From: Gammaproteobacteria bacterium
Lineage (GTDB): Bacteria; Pseudomonadota; Gammaproteobacteria; GRL18
DNA length: 8,532 nucleotides
Assembly (NCBI GenBank): GCA_013139395.1
Contig: WTAX01000222.1
Coordinates: 1-8,532 of the forward strand
Direction: 5' to 3'
Shown in pieces: positions 1 to 7,280 of this stretch. The notes under the pieces are model-generated. The model worked only from the letters and a program-made list of their open reading frames with translations. It was not told the DNA's origin and did no database searches. Every line of letters begins with the position of its first letter. The stretch's first letter is position 1. A program made the position numbers and the translations under genes.

Positions 1-321
1 ATGAAAGCCAAAATTCTTGCTTACAAAGATGTCATGCATGAAATTCTCGGCACTATTGATACCACTGAAAAATATGAAGCCCATCGCTGGGGCATGGCAT
101 CACGAGTTTGGGAAAAAATGAGAGCCAATGATTCCAGAGAGTGCCGCAATTGCCATGACTATGACAATATGGAACTGGGTGAGCAGGGTCGTATGGCTCG
201 CAAAAAACATCCTCGTGCTCAATTAAAAGGTCAAACCTGCATCGACTGTCATAAAGGTATTGCTCATGAAGAGCCTGATGAACCTGATGAGGAAGAAGAT
301 GAAGAGAGCAAAGATGCGTAA
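1..321 (+). CDS. NapC/NirT-family cytochrome c, 3' part only
   Basis: This is the C-terminal 106 residues of a NapC/NirT-type membrane-anchored multiheme quinol dehydrogenase, a family that takes electrons from quinol and hands them to periplasmic reductases. Two heme sites are visible, CRNCH (residues 48-52) and CIDCH (80-84). They sit in the family context ANDSRECRNCH and CIDCHKGIAH, preceded by the conserved EILGTIDT...EKYEAHRW segment. Family members are roughly 190-200 residues with an N-terminal membrane anchor and two further hemes, so the Met at base 1 is almost certainly internal and the gene starts left of the window. The C-terminus is an unusual acidic tail rich in Glu and Asp (about residues 90-106). 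The stop overlaps the start of the ankyrin gene by 8 bases, which suggests translational coupling. It could be NapC, NirT or a related paralogue; upstream genes would decide. Confidence 0.9.
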   Translation: MKAKILAYKDVMHEILGTIDTTEKYEAHRWGMASRVWEKMRANDSRECRNCHDYDNMELGEQGRMARKKHPRAQLKGQTCIDCHKGIAHEEPDEPDEEEDEESKDA

Positions 322-1300
322 TACTATGATAAATATTAAAAAGGCAATCACTCTTCTGTTTCTATGTGTTGGCATTGGCCTGTTATCCAACAGCGTTTTT
401 GCAGCGAAAGAAAAACTAACCGATCCGACACCACAAGAAAAAGATCTGATGCAGGCTTCCATGGTGGGAGATATTGATACAGTCAAATCACTTTTAAGCC
501 AAAAAGTCAGTGTTAATGCCCACGGACGATATGGTAAAACCGCATTAATGTTTGCCGTCGAAGAAGGCAGTGACGATGTGGCGCAATTACTTATTTCCAA
601 AGGTGCCGATGTTAACGCCCTCACCAAACCTGGCTGTACGGCACTCACCTTTGCTGCTGAAGGTGGCTTTGCTGAACTGACCAGCTTATTATTATCCAAG
701 GGTGCTAAGACCCAAAATAAAACACGGGCCGGTTGGGATGCACTGATGATGTCAGTGATTTATAACTACCCCGAAGTACTGAAAATACTCATTGAAGCGG
801 GTGCTAATATTGATACTCAGGACAAGTATGGTAATACTGCACTGATGGCCGCAGCCCAAAAAGGCCACCTGGAAATAATTGATATACTACTAAAAGAAAA
901 TGCCAACACTGAAATACGCAACAAAGATGGCGGCAGTGCACTCATGGTGGCAGCATCACACGGTCAGACAGCCATTATAAAAGAATTACTCAAACGCGGT
1001 TGCAGCATTGAAGCACAAAGTGACGACGGTTCCACTGCTCTTTTTTGGGCTAGTGAAGCCAATCAGTTGGAAACCATGGAACTATTATTAAAAAGTGGTG
1101 CAAACCCTGACCATCAGGATTTAGATGGCAGTACTGCAGTCATTGAAGCTTACATACAAAGAAATTTTGAAGCCGCTACATTATTATATAAATATGGCGC
1201 AAATCCGAATCTAAAAGATAATGATGGACTTTCCGGGCTGGACTATGCAAAGAAAGTTTATCAATATGATGGTAAACAAAAGCGTAATAGAAAACGTTAG
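314..1300 (+). CDS. exported ankyrin-repeat protein
   Basis: This is a 328-residue protein made almost wholly of ankyrin repeats, a fold used for protein-protein binding; no catalytic motif is visible. An N-terminal signal peptide is predicted (basic n-region MRNTMINIKK, hydrophobic core about residues 11-27, cleavage near VFA-A at 30/31), so it should act in the periplasm. About eight repeats follow (approximate residues 42-71, 73-104, 106-137, 139-170, 172-203, 205-236, 238-269 and 271-302), with hallmarks such as GKTALMFA, GNTALMAA and GADVNA. A degenerate ninth repeat and a very basic tail (KQKRNRKR) close the protein. I chose ATG 314 because it begins just before the signal peptide. ATG 326 is an alternative, while ATG 260 would add an implausibly long n-region inside the upstream gene. 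The overlap with the NapC-family gene implies co-expression. Its partner and role are unknown; it may scaffold or protect a neighbouring cytochrome. Confidence 0.88.
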   Translation: MRNTMINIKKAITLLFLCVGIGLLSNSVFAAKEKLTDPTPQEKDLMQASMVGDIDTVKSLLSQKVSVNAHGRYGKTALMFAVEEGSDDVAQLLISKGADVNALTKPGCTALTFAAEGGFAELTSLLLSKGAKTQNKTRAGWDALMMSVIYNYPEVLKILIEAGANIDTQDKYGNTALMAAAQKGHLEIIDILLKENANTEIRNKDGGSALMVAASHGQTAIIKELLKRGCSIEAQSDDGSTALFWASEANQLETMELLLKSGANPDHQDLDGSTAVIEAYIQRNFEAATLLYKYGANPNLKDNDGLSGLDYAKKVYQYDGKQKRNRKR

Positions 1301-1347
1301 CAATAACTTTTTTAGCAACTTTTTTAACAACGTCTTTAACGAGATGG

Positions 1348-1385
1348 TTATTTAATAATATACTTATCAGATAGATATTAAATAA
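1348..1385. repeat. AT-only inverted repeat, possible terminator
   Basis: The arm TTATTTAATA (1348-1357) is perfectly complementary to TATTAAATAA (1376-1385) across an 18-base loop. A T-rich run (1388-1393) follows within three bases, so on the + strand it could act as a weak intrinsic terminator for the NapC-ankyrin transcript. A second weak candidate lies at the ankyrin stop codon, where GTTA-gcaa-TAAC (1296-1307) is followed by six T. The stems are AT-rich, so stability is modest, and an operator role is equally possible. Confidence 0.4.
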
Positions 1386-1470
1386 AGTTTTTGTTTACAA
1401 TGCTTTTTCTTTTGATGCATACTCTATCTCATAATGAATATGTCTAATAAAGAAATTTATTAAATATAAG

Positions 1471-1498
1471 TTACACCAATGATCTTAGATCATACTTT
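1471..1498 (+). promoter_or_regulatory. possible fccAB promoter with internal dyad
   Basis: A perfect 6-bp dyad ATGATC-TTA-GATCAT (1479-1493) lies between a weak -35-like TTACAC (1471-1476) and a -10-like TACTTT (1493-1498), 16 bp apart. TTTATAT directly beyond offers an alternative -10. A dyad between or touching the promoter elements is a common operator position. It does not fit the FNR box, because the spacing between the GAT/ATC half-sites is 5 rather than 4 and the outer bases differ. Another possible promoter, TTTACA (1394-1399) with CATACT (1418-1423), lies further upstream. The dyad is seen directly; promoter function is inferred. Confidence 0.35.
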
Positions 1499-1529
1499 AT
1501 ATAAAAAATTGGTCACCTAAGGAGGACCT

Positions 1530-2126
1530 ATGAAATTAAATAAAAAAGTACTGGGCTTGATAGTACTCGGGGGGTTAGCAGTTTCAGGAAACAGCTGGTC
1601 AGGCACGGCAAGTGCATTAGATCTAGCTAACTCTTGTGCTGGTTGTCACGGCGTTGATGGTAATAGTGTTGGACCTGCAACACCAACTCTTGCAGGTATA
1701 TCATCAGAATACTTTACCGAAGCGATGGAAAACTATAAGGATCCTGAAGGTCGCTACTCAACCATCATGAGCCGTATTGCTAAAGGCTATACTGAGGAAG
1801 AAATTAAGCTGATGGCAGGTTATTTTGCTAAACAGAAAATGATTCGTCAGGATCAATCATTTGATGCTAAACAAGCAAAAGCCGGTAAAAAACTACACAA
1901 GAAATATTGTGAAAAATGTCATGAAGATGGTGGCCGTTCCTCCGAAGATGATGCTGGAATCCTGGCAGGTCAGTGGATGGAATATTTACACTTCACCATG
2001 GATGATTTTACTAGCGGCAAACGTGAAATGACCAAGAAGATGAAAAAGAAAGTCCAGAAAATGGAAAAAGATAAAGGCGCCAAAGCCATGACGCAACTTA
2101 TTCACTATTACGGCAGCCAGAAATAA
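1530..2126 (+). CDS. fccA: flavocytochrome c sulfide dehydrogenase, diheme cytochrome subunit
   Basis: This is the cytochrome subunit of periplasmic flavocytochrome c sulfide dehydrogenase. It accepts electrons from the FAD subunit (the next gene) and passes them to soluble cytochrome c. The 198-residue precursor has a Sec signal peptide (MKLNKK then a hydrophobic core, cleavage near residues 28-30). It has two c-type heme sites, CAGCH (36-40) in the typical context SCAGCHGVDGNS, and CEKCH (127-131), one in each cytochrome c4-like half. Met80 (STIMSRIAKGY) and Met167 are likely distal ligands. Length matches the diheme form of the family. A near-perfect ribosome site, TAAGGAGGA (1518-1526), sits 3-4 bases before ATG 1530 and fixes the start. 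The segment around residues 164-184 is strikingly Lys-rich. Only 14 bases separate it from fccB. By itself it could be a generic c4-type diheme cytochrome; the adjacent fccB settles the call. Confidence 0.92.
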   Translation: MKLNKKVLGLIVLGGLAVSGNSWSGTASALDLANSCAGCHGVDGNSVGPATPTLAGISSEYFTEAMENYKDPEGRYSTIMSRIAKGYTEEEIKLMAGYFAKQKMIRQDQSFDAKQAKAGKKLHKKYCEKCHEDGGRSSEDDAGILAGQWMEYLHFTMDDFTSGKREMTKKMKKKVQKMEKDKGAKAMTQLIHYYGSQK

Positions 2127-2140
2127 AGGGGGATATACAA

Positions 2141-3442
2141 ATGTCAGGAATTTCACGTAGAAATTTTATACAAATTACCGGTGGTGCTGCTGCAGTTAGT
2201 ACTATGGGTTTCAGCAACATTCTTCTCGCTGGCAAAAGCGCTGGACATGTTGTTATTATCGGTGGAGGTGTCGGTGGTGCAACTGCTGCGCGCTACATCA
2301 AACGTGCTGATCCAGCAGTTCAAGTCACCATCGTTGAACCCAATGCAAACTACTTCACCTGCTTTATGAGTAATGAAGTGATCAGCGGCGAACGTAGTCT
2401 TGATTCCATCAAGTTTGGCTACAAAAACCTTGAATCAATGGGTATTAAAATTGTTCAGGATTATGCCAGCAATATTGATGCAAAGAAAAAGCATGTTGTT
2501 ACTAAAAAGAGCGGCAATATTGCTTATGATCGTTGTATCGTTTCACCCGGTGTTGATTTCAAATGGGAAACAATCGAAGGCTTTGATGCTGAAGTAGCAG
2601 CAACCAAGATACCTCATGCCTGGAAAGCGGGTCCTCAGACTGCGTTACTACACAAGCAGCTGCAAGCAATGAAAGATGGCGGTACAGTGATTATTGCACC
2701 ACCACCAAATCCTTTCCGTTGTCCTCCTGGACCTTATGAGCGTGCCTGTCAGATTGCTCATTATCTGAAGCATAACAAGCCGAAGTCCAAAATCCTTATC
2801 CTTGATGCTAAAGATAAGTTCTCTAAGCAAGGTCTGTTTACACAAGGTTGGAAAAAGCACTATGGTTATGGCACCGACAACAGCCTGATCGAATGGGTTA
2901 AAGGTGCTGAAGGCGGTATTATTGAAGGCGTAAATGCTAAAACCAATACTGTTATCGGTAGTGTTGATGAATATAAGGCTGATGTAATTAACGTCATTCC
3001 AGCTCAAAAAGCCGGTAAGATTGCATTCAATGCAGGTCTTGTAAATGATAAGGGCTGGTGTCCTGTTAATCAGCAGACATTTGAATCAACTAAGCATAAA
3101 GATGTTTATGTTATTGGTGACTCCAGTGTTGCTTCGCCATTACCTAAGTCTGGCTATTCAGCTAACTCTGAAGCTAAAGTTTGTGCTGCAGCAGTTGTTG
3201 CCAGCCTACATGGCAAACCAGCAGGTATTCCTACACTGGTTAACACTTGTTACAGCCTTATTACTCCAGACGATGGTATTTCTGTGGCAATGGTCTATAA
3301 CTTTGACGGTAAGAAAATCCAGAAAGTTAAGGGCTCAGGCGGCTTAACACCAATGGATTCTTCTGAAGCCATGAGAAAACGTGAAGCACGTTATGCTCAC
3401 TCCTGGTTTAATAACATTACCAGCGATATCTTTGGTGGTTAA
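2141..3442 (+). CDS. fccB: flavocytochrome c sulfide dehydrogenase, FAD subunit
   Basis: This is the catalytic flavoprotein that oxidises sulfide to sulfur or polysulfide in the periplasm, giving electrons to FccA. It is 433 residues. A Tat signal (SRRNFIQ, residues 5-11, then an Ala/Gly-rich core to about residue 31) implies export folded with FAD. An FAD-binding dinucleotide fold follows (HVVIIGGGVGGATAARY, 36-52). Cys74 in YFTCFMSNEV corresponds to the Cys that binds FAD covalently in the Allochromatium enzyme. Cys194 (PFRCPPGPYERA) and Cys370 (NTCYSL) match its redox-active disulfide. YVIGDSS (323-329) is the second FAD motif, and the C-terminal region from about residue 360 is the family flavin-binding domain. 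All key residues are present, so the enzyme looks functional. AAGGGGG (2126-2132) is the ribosome site. It is the last gene before a strong terminator. Confidence 0.95.
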   Translation: MSGISRRNFIQITGGAAAVSTMGFSNILLAGKSAGHVVIIGGGVGGATAARYIKRADPAVQVTIVEPNANYFTCFMSNEVISGERSLDSIKFGYKNLESMGIKIVQDYASNIDAKKKHVVTKKSGNIAYDRCIVSPGVDFKWETIEGFDAEVAATKIPHAWKAGPQTALLHKQLQAMKDGGTVIIAPPPNPFRCPPGPYERACQIAHYLKHNKPKSKILILDAKDKFSKQGLFTQGWKKHYGYGTDNSLIEWVKGAEGGIIEGVNAKTNTVIGSVDEYKADVINVIPAQKAGKIAFNAGLVNDKGWCPVNQQTFESTKHKDVYVIGDSSVASPLPKSGYSANSEAKVCAAAVVASLHGKPAGIPTLVNTCYSLITPDDGISVAMVYNFDGKKIQKVKGSGGLTPMDSSEAMRKREARYAHSWFNNITSDIFGG

Positions 3443-3480
3443 TTGTTTTTACTTTGTATAAAAACGCCAGAAAAGCACCT

Positions 3481-3537
3481 GAACAAGCTGAGTCGCAAAA
3501 AATTGCCAGGCAAATTTTTCTTGACTCACGCCTGTTC
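3481..3537. repeat. long interrupted inverted repeat after fccB
   Basis: Nested complementary segments face each other: GAACA (3481-3485) with TGTTC (3533-3537), GAGTC (3490-3494) with GACTC (3523-3527), and an inner pair around AATTGCC and GGCAAATT with one bulged base. Together they could fold into a long imperfect hairpin in the fccB 3' untranslated RNA. No T-run follows directly, and a separate strong terminator lies 25 bases downstream, so this is probably an RNA-stabilising or processing element, or a repeat of REP type. That role is inferred. Confidence 0.45.
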
Positions 3538-3562
3538 TAAGTGTTAAAAAGTAATAAATGAA

Positions 3563-3600
3563 AAATACCAAATCTTACCTTAAGGTTTGGTATTTTTTTT
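3563..3600 (+). terminator. intrinsic terminator of fccAB
   Basis: A perfect 10-bp stem is formed by AAATACCAAA (3563-3572) and TTTGGTATTT (3586-3595). The 13-base loop is itself partly self-complementary (CCTTAAGG, 3578-3585). The downstream arm runs into an eight-T tract (3593-3600). This is a textbook factor-independent terminator reading in the + direction. It separates the sulfide dehydrogenase unit from the nap unit. Confidence 0.88.
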
Positions 3601-3822
3601 GATTCTATTTAATTGCAGCAGCAAATGGATGAGACGCATCAGGCGACTCTCAATAGTCTCAAAAATAATAATATTAAATTTCTTAGTTATCAATACTTAA
3701 AATAATTAACAACACTTATAGTAGTTAACAAGATAAAAAAATAAAGTATATCCGTGGTTTTTATTGGGACTCAAAATTCCTCATTTTTATATGAACTGTG
3801 CTCAAGAAAGTAGTAATCACAT

Positions 3823-3831
3823 TGCTATAGA
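3823..3831 (+). promoter_or_regulatory. possible extended -10 promoter for nap operon
   Basis: TGCTATAGA matches the extended -10 pattern TGnTATAAT at seven of eight defined bases. The -35 position about 17 bp upstream (CAAGAA) is poor, which would fit an activator-dependent promoter, as is usual for nap operons. It would give a leader of roughly 75 bases before napD. No activator site could be identified by eye. Confidence 0.33.
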
Positions 3832-3912
3832 GCCCTTATTCCCGATCCAGGACATATACAGCCATGAGCTGACCTCAGCCTTGAGCTAAAAAAGCATTCA
3901 GTAGGAGTACAA

Positions 3913-4248
3913 ATGACTATATGTAGTTTAGTTGTGCAGACCAAACCTGAGTATTTAGAGACTGTTATTGAATCACTCACCAGCATGAACGGTGTTGAGA
4001 TTCACGCACAGAATGAATACGGAAAAATGGTTGTCAGCATTGACCATCCAAGTCGAGAATATTGCAGCAAAGCCATGACCGATATGACACACATTGATGG
4101 TGTCATGAGCATCTCTCTGGTTTACGAATACCAGGAGGATCTTGAGCCCGATCAGGATATGCCTCAATCAGCCAGCAAGCCATCAGCTCTTGTTCAACCA
4201 ACTCTTCAGCAACCAAGAAGGTCCACCAAAGAAGGATACACCCTATGA
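3913..4248 (+). CDS. napD: NapD, nitrate reductase maturation chaperone
   Basis: This is a cytoplasmic chaperone that binds the Tat signal peptide of NapA, holding back export until the molybdenum cofactor is loaded. It is 111 residues. The N-terminal core of about 75 residues shows the family pattern: [18 protein letters not shown], a strand-helix start, then [17 protein letters not shown] and ends near [13 protein letters not shown], consistent with the small ferredoxin-like fold. The remaining 36 residues are a Gln/Pro/Ser-rich tail not needed for the fold. TAGGAG (3902-3907) is a good ribosome site for ATG 3913. The stop overlaps the napA start in an ATGA arrangement, which indicates translational coupling of chaperone and client. 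It is the first gene of the nap unit. Confidence 0.9.
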   Translation: MTICSLVVQTKPEYLETVIESLTSMNGVEIHAQNEYGKMVVSIDHPSREYCSKAMTDMTHIDGVMSISLVYEYQEDLEPDQDMPQSASKPSALVQPTLQQPRRSTKEGYTL

Positions 4249-6788
4249 AATTATCAAGACGTGATTTTATCAAATCACAAGCGATAGCAGCAGCAGCCGC
4301 AAGCGCGGGTCTTAGTTTATCTGCCACACAGCTTGCTAATGCGAAAAGTAATGATGATGACGATGAAGACATCAGATGGGATAAAATCCCCTGTCGTTTT
4401 TGCGGTACCGGCTGCAGTGTTTTAGCCGGTACACGAGGAGGACGTATTGTTGCCACTCAGGGTGACCCTGATTCTGACGTTAATAAAGGCTTAAACTGTA
4501 TTAAAGGCTATTTCCTATCCAAAATAATGTATGGTGAAGATCGACTCACCACTCCTTTATTACGAAAGACCGATGGTAAATATGATAAAAACGGTGAGTT
4601 AGAACAAATCTCATGGGACGAAGCCTTTGATATCATGGCTGAGAAATGGAAAGCAGCCTTAAAAGAGAAAGGCCCTTCAGGTGTCGGCATGTTTGGTTCT
4701 GGCCAATGGACCATCTGGGATGGTTATGCCGCTGCCAAATTTATGAAAGCCGGTTTACGCTCAAACAATCTTGATCCCAATGCCCGTCATTGTATGGCAT
4801 CTGCCGTAGGTGCATTTATGCGCGGCTTCGGTATTGATGAGCCAATGGGCAGCTATGACGATTTAGAACATGCAGATGCCTTTGTTCTATGGGGCTCCAA
4901 CATGGCAGAGATGCACCCGATTCTCTGGTCTCGTCTGGTTGACACTCGCCTGACCAGAGAAGGTTCAGAAGTTCATGTATTATCCACTTATACGCATCGC
5001 AGTTTTGAACTAGCAGATAACGGCATGATTTTTGAACCTCAGACTGATCTGATGATTGCCAACTATATTGCCAATTATATTATTCAAAACAAAGCCTATG
5101 ACAAGAAGTTCTTAAAAGACCACGTCAATATTAAAAAGACCGTGACTGATATTGGTTATGGTTTACGCCCCGAGCATCCTCTAGAAGTAAAAGCCAAGAA
5201 TTCCGGCAAAGGCAAATTATCAAATATGAGTTTTGATGATTATGCCAAAGCCGTATCCAAATACACCCTGGAATATACAGCTAAACATTCAAAAGTACCT
5301 GCTGACAAGCTTGAGCGTTTAGCCAAACTTTATGCCGATCCTAAGAAAAAAATCATGTCCTTATGGACTATGGGAATGAATCAGCATACTCGCGGTGTCT
5401 GGATGAATGGACTGGTTTATAACATTCACTTGTTAACAGGCAAAATCGCCGAGCCAGGCAATAGTCCTTTCTCTTTAACAGGCCAGCCATCAGCCTGTGG
5501 TACGGCTCGTGAAGTGGGTACTTTTGCTCACAGACTACCTGCCGATTTAGTGGTTAAAAAACCTAAACATCGTGCTGTAGCAGAAAAAATCTGGAAATTA
5601 CCTGAAGGTACTATTAATCCAAAACCAGGTTATCATGCCGTACTTATGCAGAGAATGCTCAAAGACGAAAAAATGAACTGTTACTGGCAGCAGTGTAATA
5701 ATAATATGCAGGCTGGTCCCAACGTTAATGATGAAATGCTGCCTGGCTGGAGAAATCCTAAGAACTTCATTACTGTTTCAGACCCTTATCCTACCCTTTC
5801 TGCTGTTTCAGCTGATCTGATTTTACCTACCGCAATGTGGGCAGAAAAAGAAGGCGCTTTCGGTAATGCTGAAAGACGTACTCAGTTCTGGCGTCAGCAA
5901 GTACCTGCACCGGGTGATTCACAATCTGATTTATGGCAGATCATGGAGTTTTCTAAACGCTTTACCGTAGAAGAAGCATGGGGCGCTGAGCAGGTTGCTA
6001 AAATGCCTGAGTATAAGGGTAAAACACTTTATCAGGTTCTGTTTAAAAATGGTCAGGTCAATAAATTCCCTTATAAAGATGGTACCGTTAAAGATAGTGA
6101 TGATAATGTTTATCAAAATGATGAATCTAAGCATTTTGGCTTCTACGCTCAGAAAGGTCTGTTTGAAGAATATCGTCGCTTCCAGACTGAAGGACCAAAA
6201 CCCGGCCATGATCAAGCACCGTTTGATGTCTATCACAAAGTGCGCGGCTTACGCTGGCCTGTAGTGGATGGCAAAGAAACCTTATGGCGTTATAGAGAAG
6301 GCTATGATCCATTTGTTAAGAAGCTGAACCCCAATGTGAAAAAAGGTGATGTTTATTTTTATGGTAAAAAAGATGGTAAAGCTAATCTGATTTTTGCACC
6401 TTATGAGCCGCCGCATGAATCACCAAATGAAGAGTATGATCTGTGGTTATGTACCGGACGTGTTCTGGAACATTGGCACACAGGCACAATGACTAATCGT
6501 GTACCTGAGTTACATAGAGCAGTACCTGATGCCCTGGTTTACATGAATCCCAGTGATGCCCGTAAGCGCGGCCTCAGAAACGGTTCTAAAGTTAAACTCA
6601 TCAGTCCTCGCGGTGAAATTACTACCCGGGTTAATATTCGCGGCCGAAATAAACCACCTAAGGGCCTGGTTTTTGTACCTTTCTTCGATGCACGTCGTAT
6701 TATTAATAAACTATTAATTGATGCCACTGATCCGTTATCAAAAGAAACGGATTATAAAAAATGTGTCGTTAAAATTGTTAAGGCATAG
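4245..6788 (+). CDS. napA: periplasmic nitrate reductase catalytic subunit
   Basis: This is the molybdopterin enzyme that reduces nitrate to nitrite in the periplasm, receiving electrons from NapB. It is 847 residues, close to the family norm of about 830. A Tat signal (SRRDFIK, residues 4-10, then a long Ala-rich stretch to about residue 33) precedes a short acidic linker (DDDDED). A [4Fe-4S] site uses Cys50, Cys53, Cys57 and Cys85 (CRFCGTGC and GLNCIKGYF); Lys87 is the conserved Lys between cluster and pterin. Cys183 in [15 protein letters not shown] is the expected molybdenum ligand, which distinguishes it from Ser- or Asp-ligated relatives. Later motifs ([40 protein letters not shown], and the C-terminal [11 protein letters not shown] pterin domain) are typical of Nap rather than assimilatory Nas. 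No frameshift or missing key residue was seen. Confidence 0.97.
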   Translation: MKLSRRDFIKSQAIAAAAASAGLSLSATQLANAKSNDDDDEDIRWDKIPCRFCGTGCSVLAGTRGGRIVATQGDPDSDVNKGLNCIKGYFLSKIMYGEDRLTTPLLRKTDGKYDKNGELEQISWDEAFDIMAEKWKAALKEKGPSGVGMFGSGQWTIWDGYAAAKFMKAGLRSNNLDPNARHCMASAVGAFMRGFGIDEPMGSYDDLEHADAFVLWGSNMAEMHPILWSRLVDTRLTREGSEVHVLSTYTHRSFELADNGMIFEPQTDLMIANYIANYIIQNKAYDKKFLKDHVNIKKTVTDIGYGLRPEHPLEVKAKNSGKGKLSNMSFDDYAKAVSKYTLEYTAKHSKVPADKLERLAKLYADPKKKIMSLWTMGMNQHTRGVWMNGLVYNIHLLTGKIAEPGNSPFSLTGQPSACGTAREVGTFAHRLPADLVVKKPKHRAVAEKIWKLPEGTINPKPGYHAVLMQRMLKDEKMNCYWQQCNNNMQAGPNVNDEMLPGWRNPKNFITVSDPYPTLSAVSADLILPTAMWAEKEGAFGNAERRTQFWRQQVPAPGDSQSDLWQIMEFSKRFTVEEAWGAEQVAKMPEYKGKTLYQVLFKNGQVNKFPYKDGTVKDSDDNVYQNDESKHFGFYAQKGLFEEYRRFQTEGPKPGHDQAPFDVYHKVRGLRWPVVDGKETLWRYREGYDPFVKKLNPNVKKGDVYFYGKKDGKANLIFAPYEPPHESPNEEYDLWLCTGRVLEHWHTGTMTNRVPELHRAVPDALVYMNPSDARKRGLRNGSKVKLISPRGEITTRVNIRGRNKPPKGLVFVPFFDARRIINKLLIDATDPLSKETDYKKCVVKIVKA

Positions 6789-6800
6789 GAGGAATAACCG

Positions 6801-7229
6801 ATGAAAACTCTCATTAGTACATTGTTATTGAGTCTACTAGCACTCACTCTTCAGACAAGCTCAGTTTTTGCCGAGCCTGTTTATTCATTACGCGGCACTG
6901 TTGGGGTTGATGAACTATCAGAAATGATACCTAATCGACGCTCAATGGCTGTGGATGGTGGAATTGACGTTAATTTTGAAGATCAACCTCCGGTGATCCC
7001 GCATAATATTGATAAAACCCGTATCACTTTGCATGAAAACAGCTGCTTAGGCTGTCACAGCAAAGAGAATCAGAAAATAACCAATGCAGTCAGACCACCT
7101 AAAAGTCATTACCGGACACGTGAGGGTGATAAGTTACGCCAGATCTCAACAGGCCGTTACTTCTGCACTCAATGTCATGTACCTCAGGCTTATACCAAGC
7201 CTCTGGTTAATAATGATTTTAAAAACTAG
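6801..7229 (+). CDS. napB: NapB, diheme cytochrome subunit
   Basis: This is the periplasmic electron-transfer subunit that forms the complex with NapA and passes electrons to its iron-sulfur cluster. The 142-residue precursor has a Sec signal peptide with cleavage after VFA (residue 24). Family features are the N-terminal LRG segment, the Pro-rich PPVIPHNID around residue 66, and two heme sites CLGCH (82-86) and CTQCH (122-126), the latter in FCTQCHVPQAYTKPLV. His68 and His103 are likely distal ligands, because NapB hemes are bis-histidine. AGGAGG (6787-6792) lies well placed before ATG 6801, and only 12 bases separate it from napA. Confidence 0.94.
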   Translation: MKTLISTLLLSLLALTLQTSSVFAEPVYSLRGTVGVDELSEMIPNRRSMAVDGGIDVNFEDQPPVIPHNIDKTRITLHENSCLGCHSKENQKITNAVRPPKSHYRTREGDKLRQISTGRYFCTQCHVPQAYTKPLVNNDFKN

Positions 7230-7244
7230 TCTGGCTTAATTGGA

Positions 7245-7280
7245 GAAACTATCAATGAAACTATCAATAAAACTATTAAT
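7245..7280 (+). repeat. 12-bp tandem repeat over a start codon
   Basis: Two identical copies of GAAACTATCAAT (7245-7256 and 7257-7268) are followed by a third with two changes, AAAACTATTAAT (7269-7280). The array runs from just after the GGAG ribosome site (7242-7245) through the ATG at 7255 into the first codons. The ATG itself is created at the junction of copies 1 and 2. The unit is a multiple of three, so copy-number change would keep the reading frame while altering the N-terminus or leader spacing. Confidence 0.85.

Larger units (their letters stand above)
3443..3912. other. 470-bp intergenic region between fccB and napD
   Basis: I see no gene here. From left to right it holds an interrupted inverted repeat (3481-3537), an intrinsic terminator (3563-3600), a run of very AT-rich sequence with a minor TTAAC...GTTAA pair (3706-3710 and 3724-3728), a possible extended -10 promoter (3823-3831), and two direct copies of TGAGCT (3865-3870 and 3882-3887) 17 bases apart just upstream of napD. 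No convincing FNR box (TTGAT-N4-ATCAA) was found by eye. Confidence 0.7.

Noticed and set aside
260..313. Start of the ankyrin gene at ATG 260
   Set aside because: It would add 18 basic, Met-rich residues before the signal peptide, encoded within the cytochrome's acidic tail in another frame. ATG 314 gives a normal signal peptide.
1..321. A complete small diheme cytochrome starting at the Met at base 1
   Set aside because: The segment before the first visible heme matches the interior of NapC/NirT proteins, and the anchor plus first two hemes are missing, so the frame most likely begins outside the window.
223..699. Minus-strand open frame of 158 codons
   Set aside because: It is antisense to the ankyrin and cytochrome genes, whose frames encode clear families, and its product shows no recognisable domain.
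1511..1528. Hairpin hiding the fccA ribosome site (GGTC with GACC)
   Set aside because: Only four outer pairs form, with poor internal pairing, too weak to claim as a regulatory structure.
2648..3007. Minus-strand open frame of 119 codons within fccB
   Set aside because: It is antisense to the well-conserved flavoprotein frame and its product resembles no family I know.
3766..3776. TTGGGACTCAA as an FNR-type site upstream of napD
   Set aside because: The gap between TTG and CAA is 5 bases, not the 8 needed for the TTGAT-N4-ATCAA layout.
4103..4456. Minus-strand open frame of 117 codons across the napD-napA junction
   Set aside because: It lies opposite the NapA signal and cluster-binding region, shows no known motif, and reflects codon bias of the true genes.
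7240..7254. TTG start for the tetraheme cytochrome
   Set aside because: The GGAG ribosome site overlaps this codon, so it cannot serve it. GGAG is properly spaced for ATG 7255.
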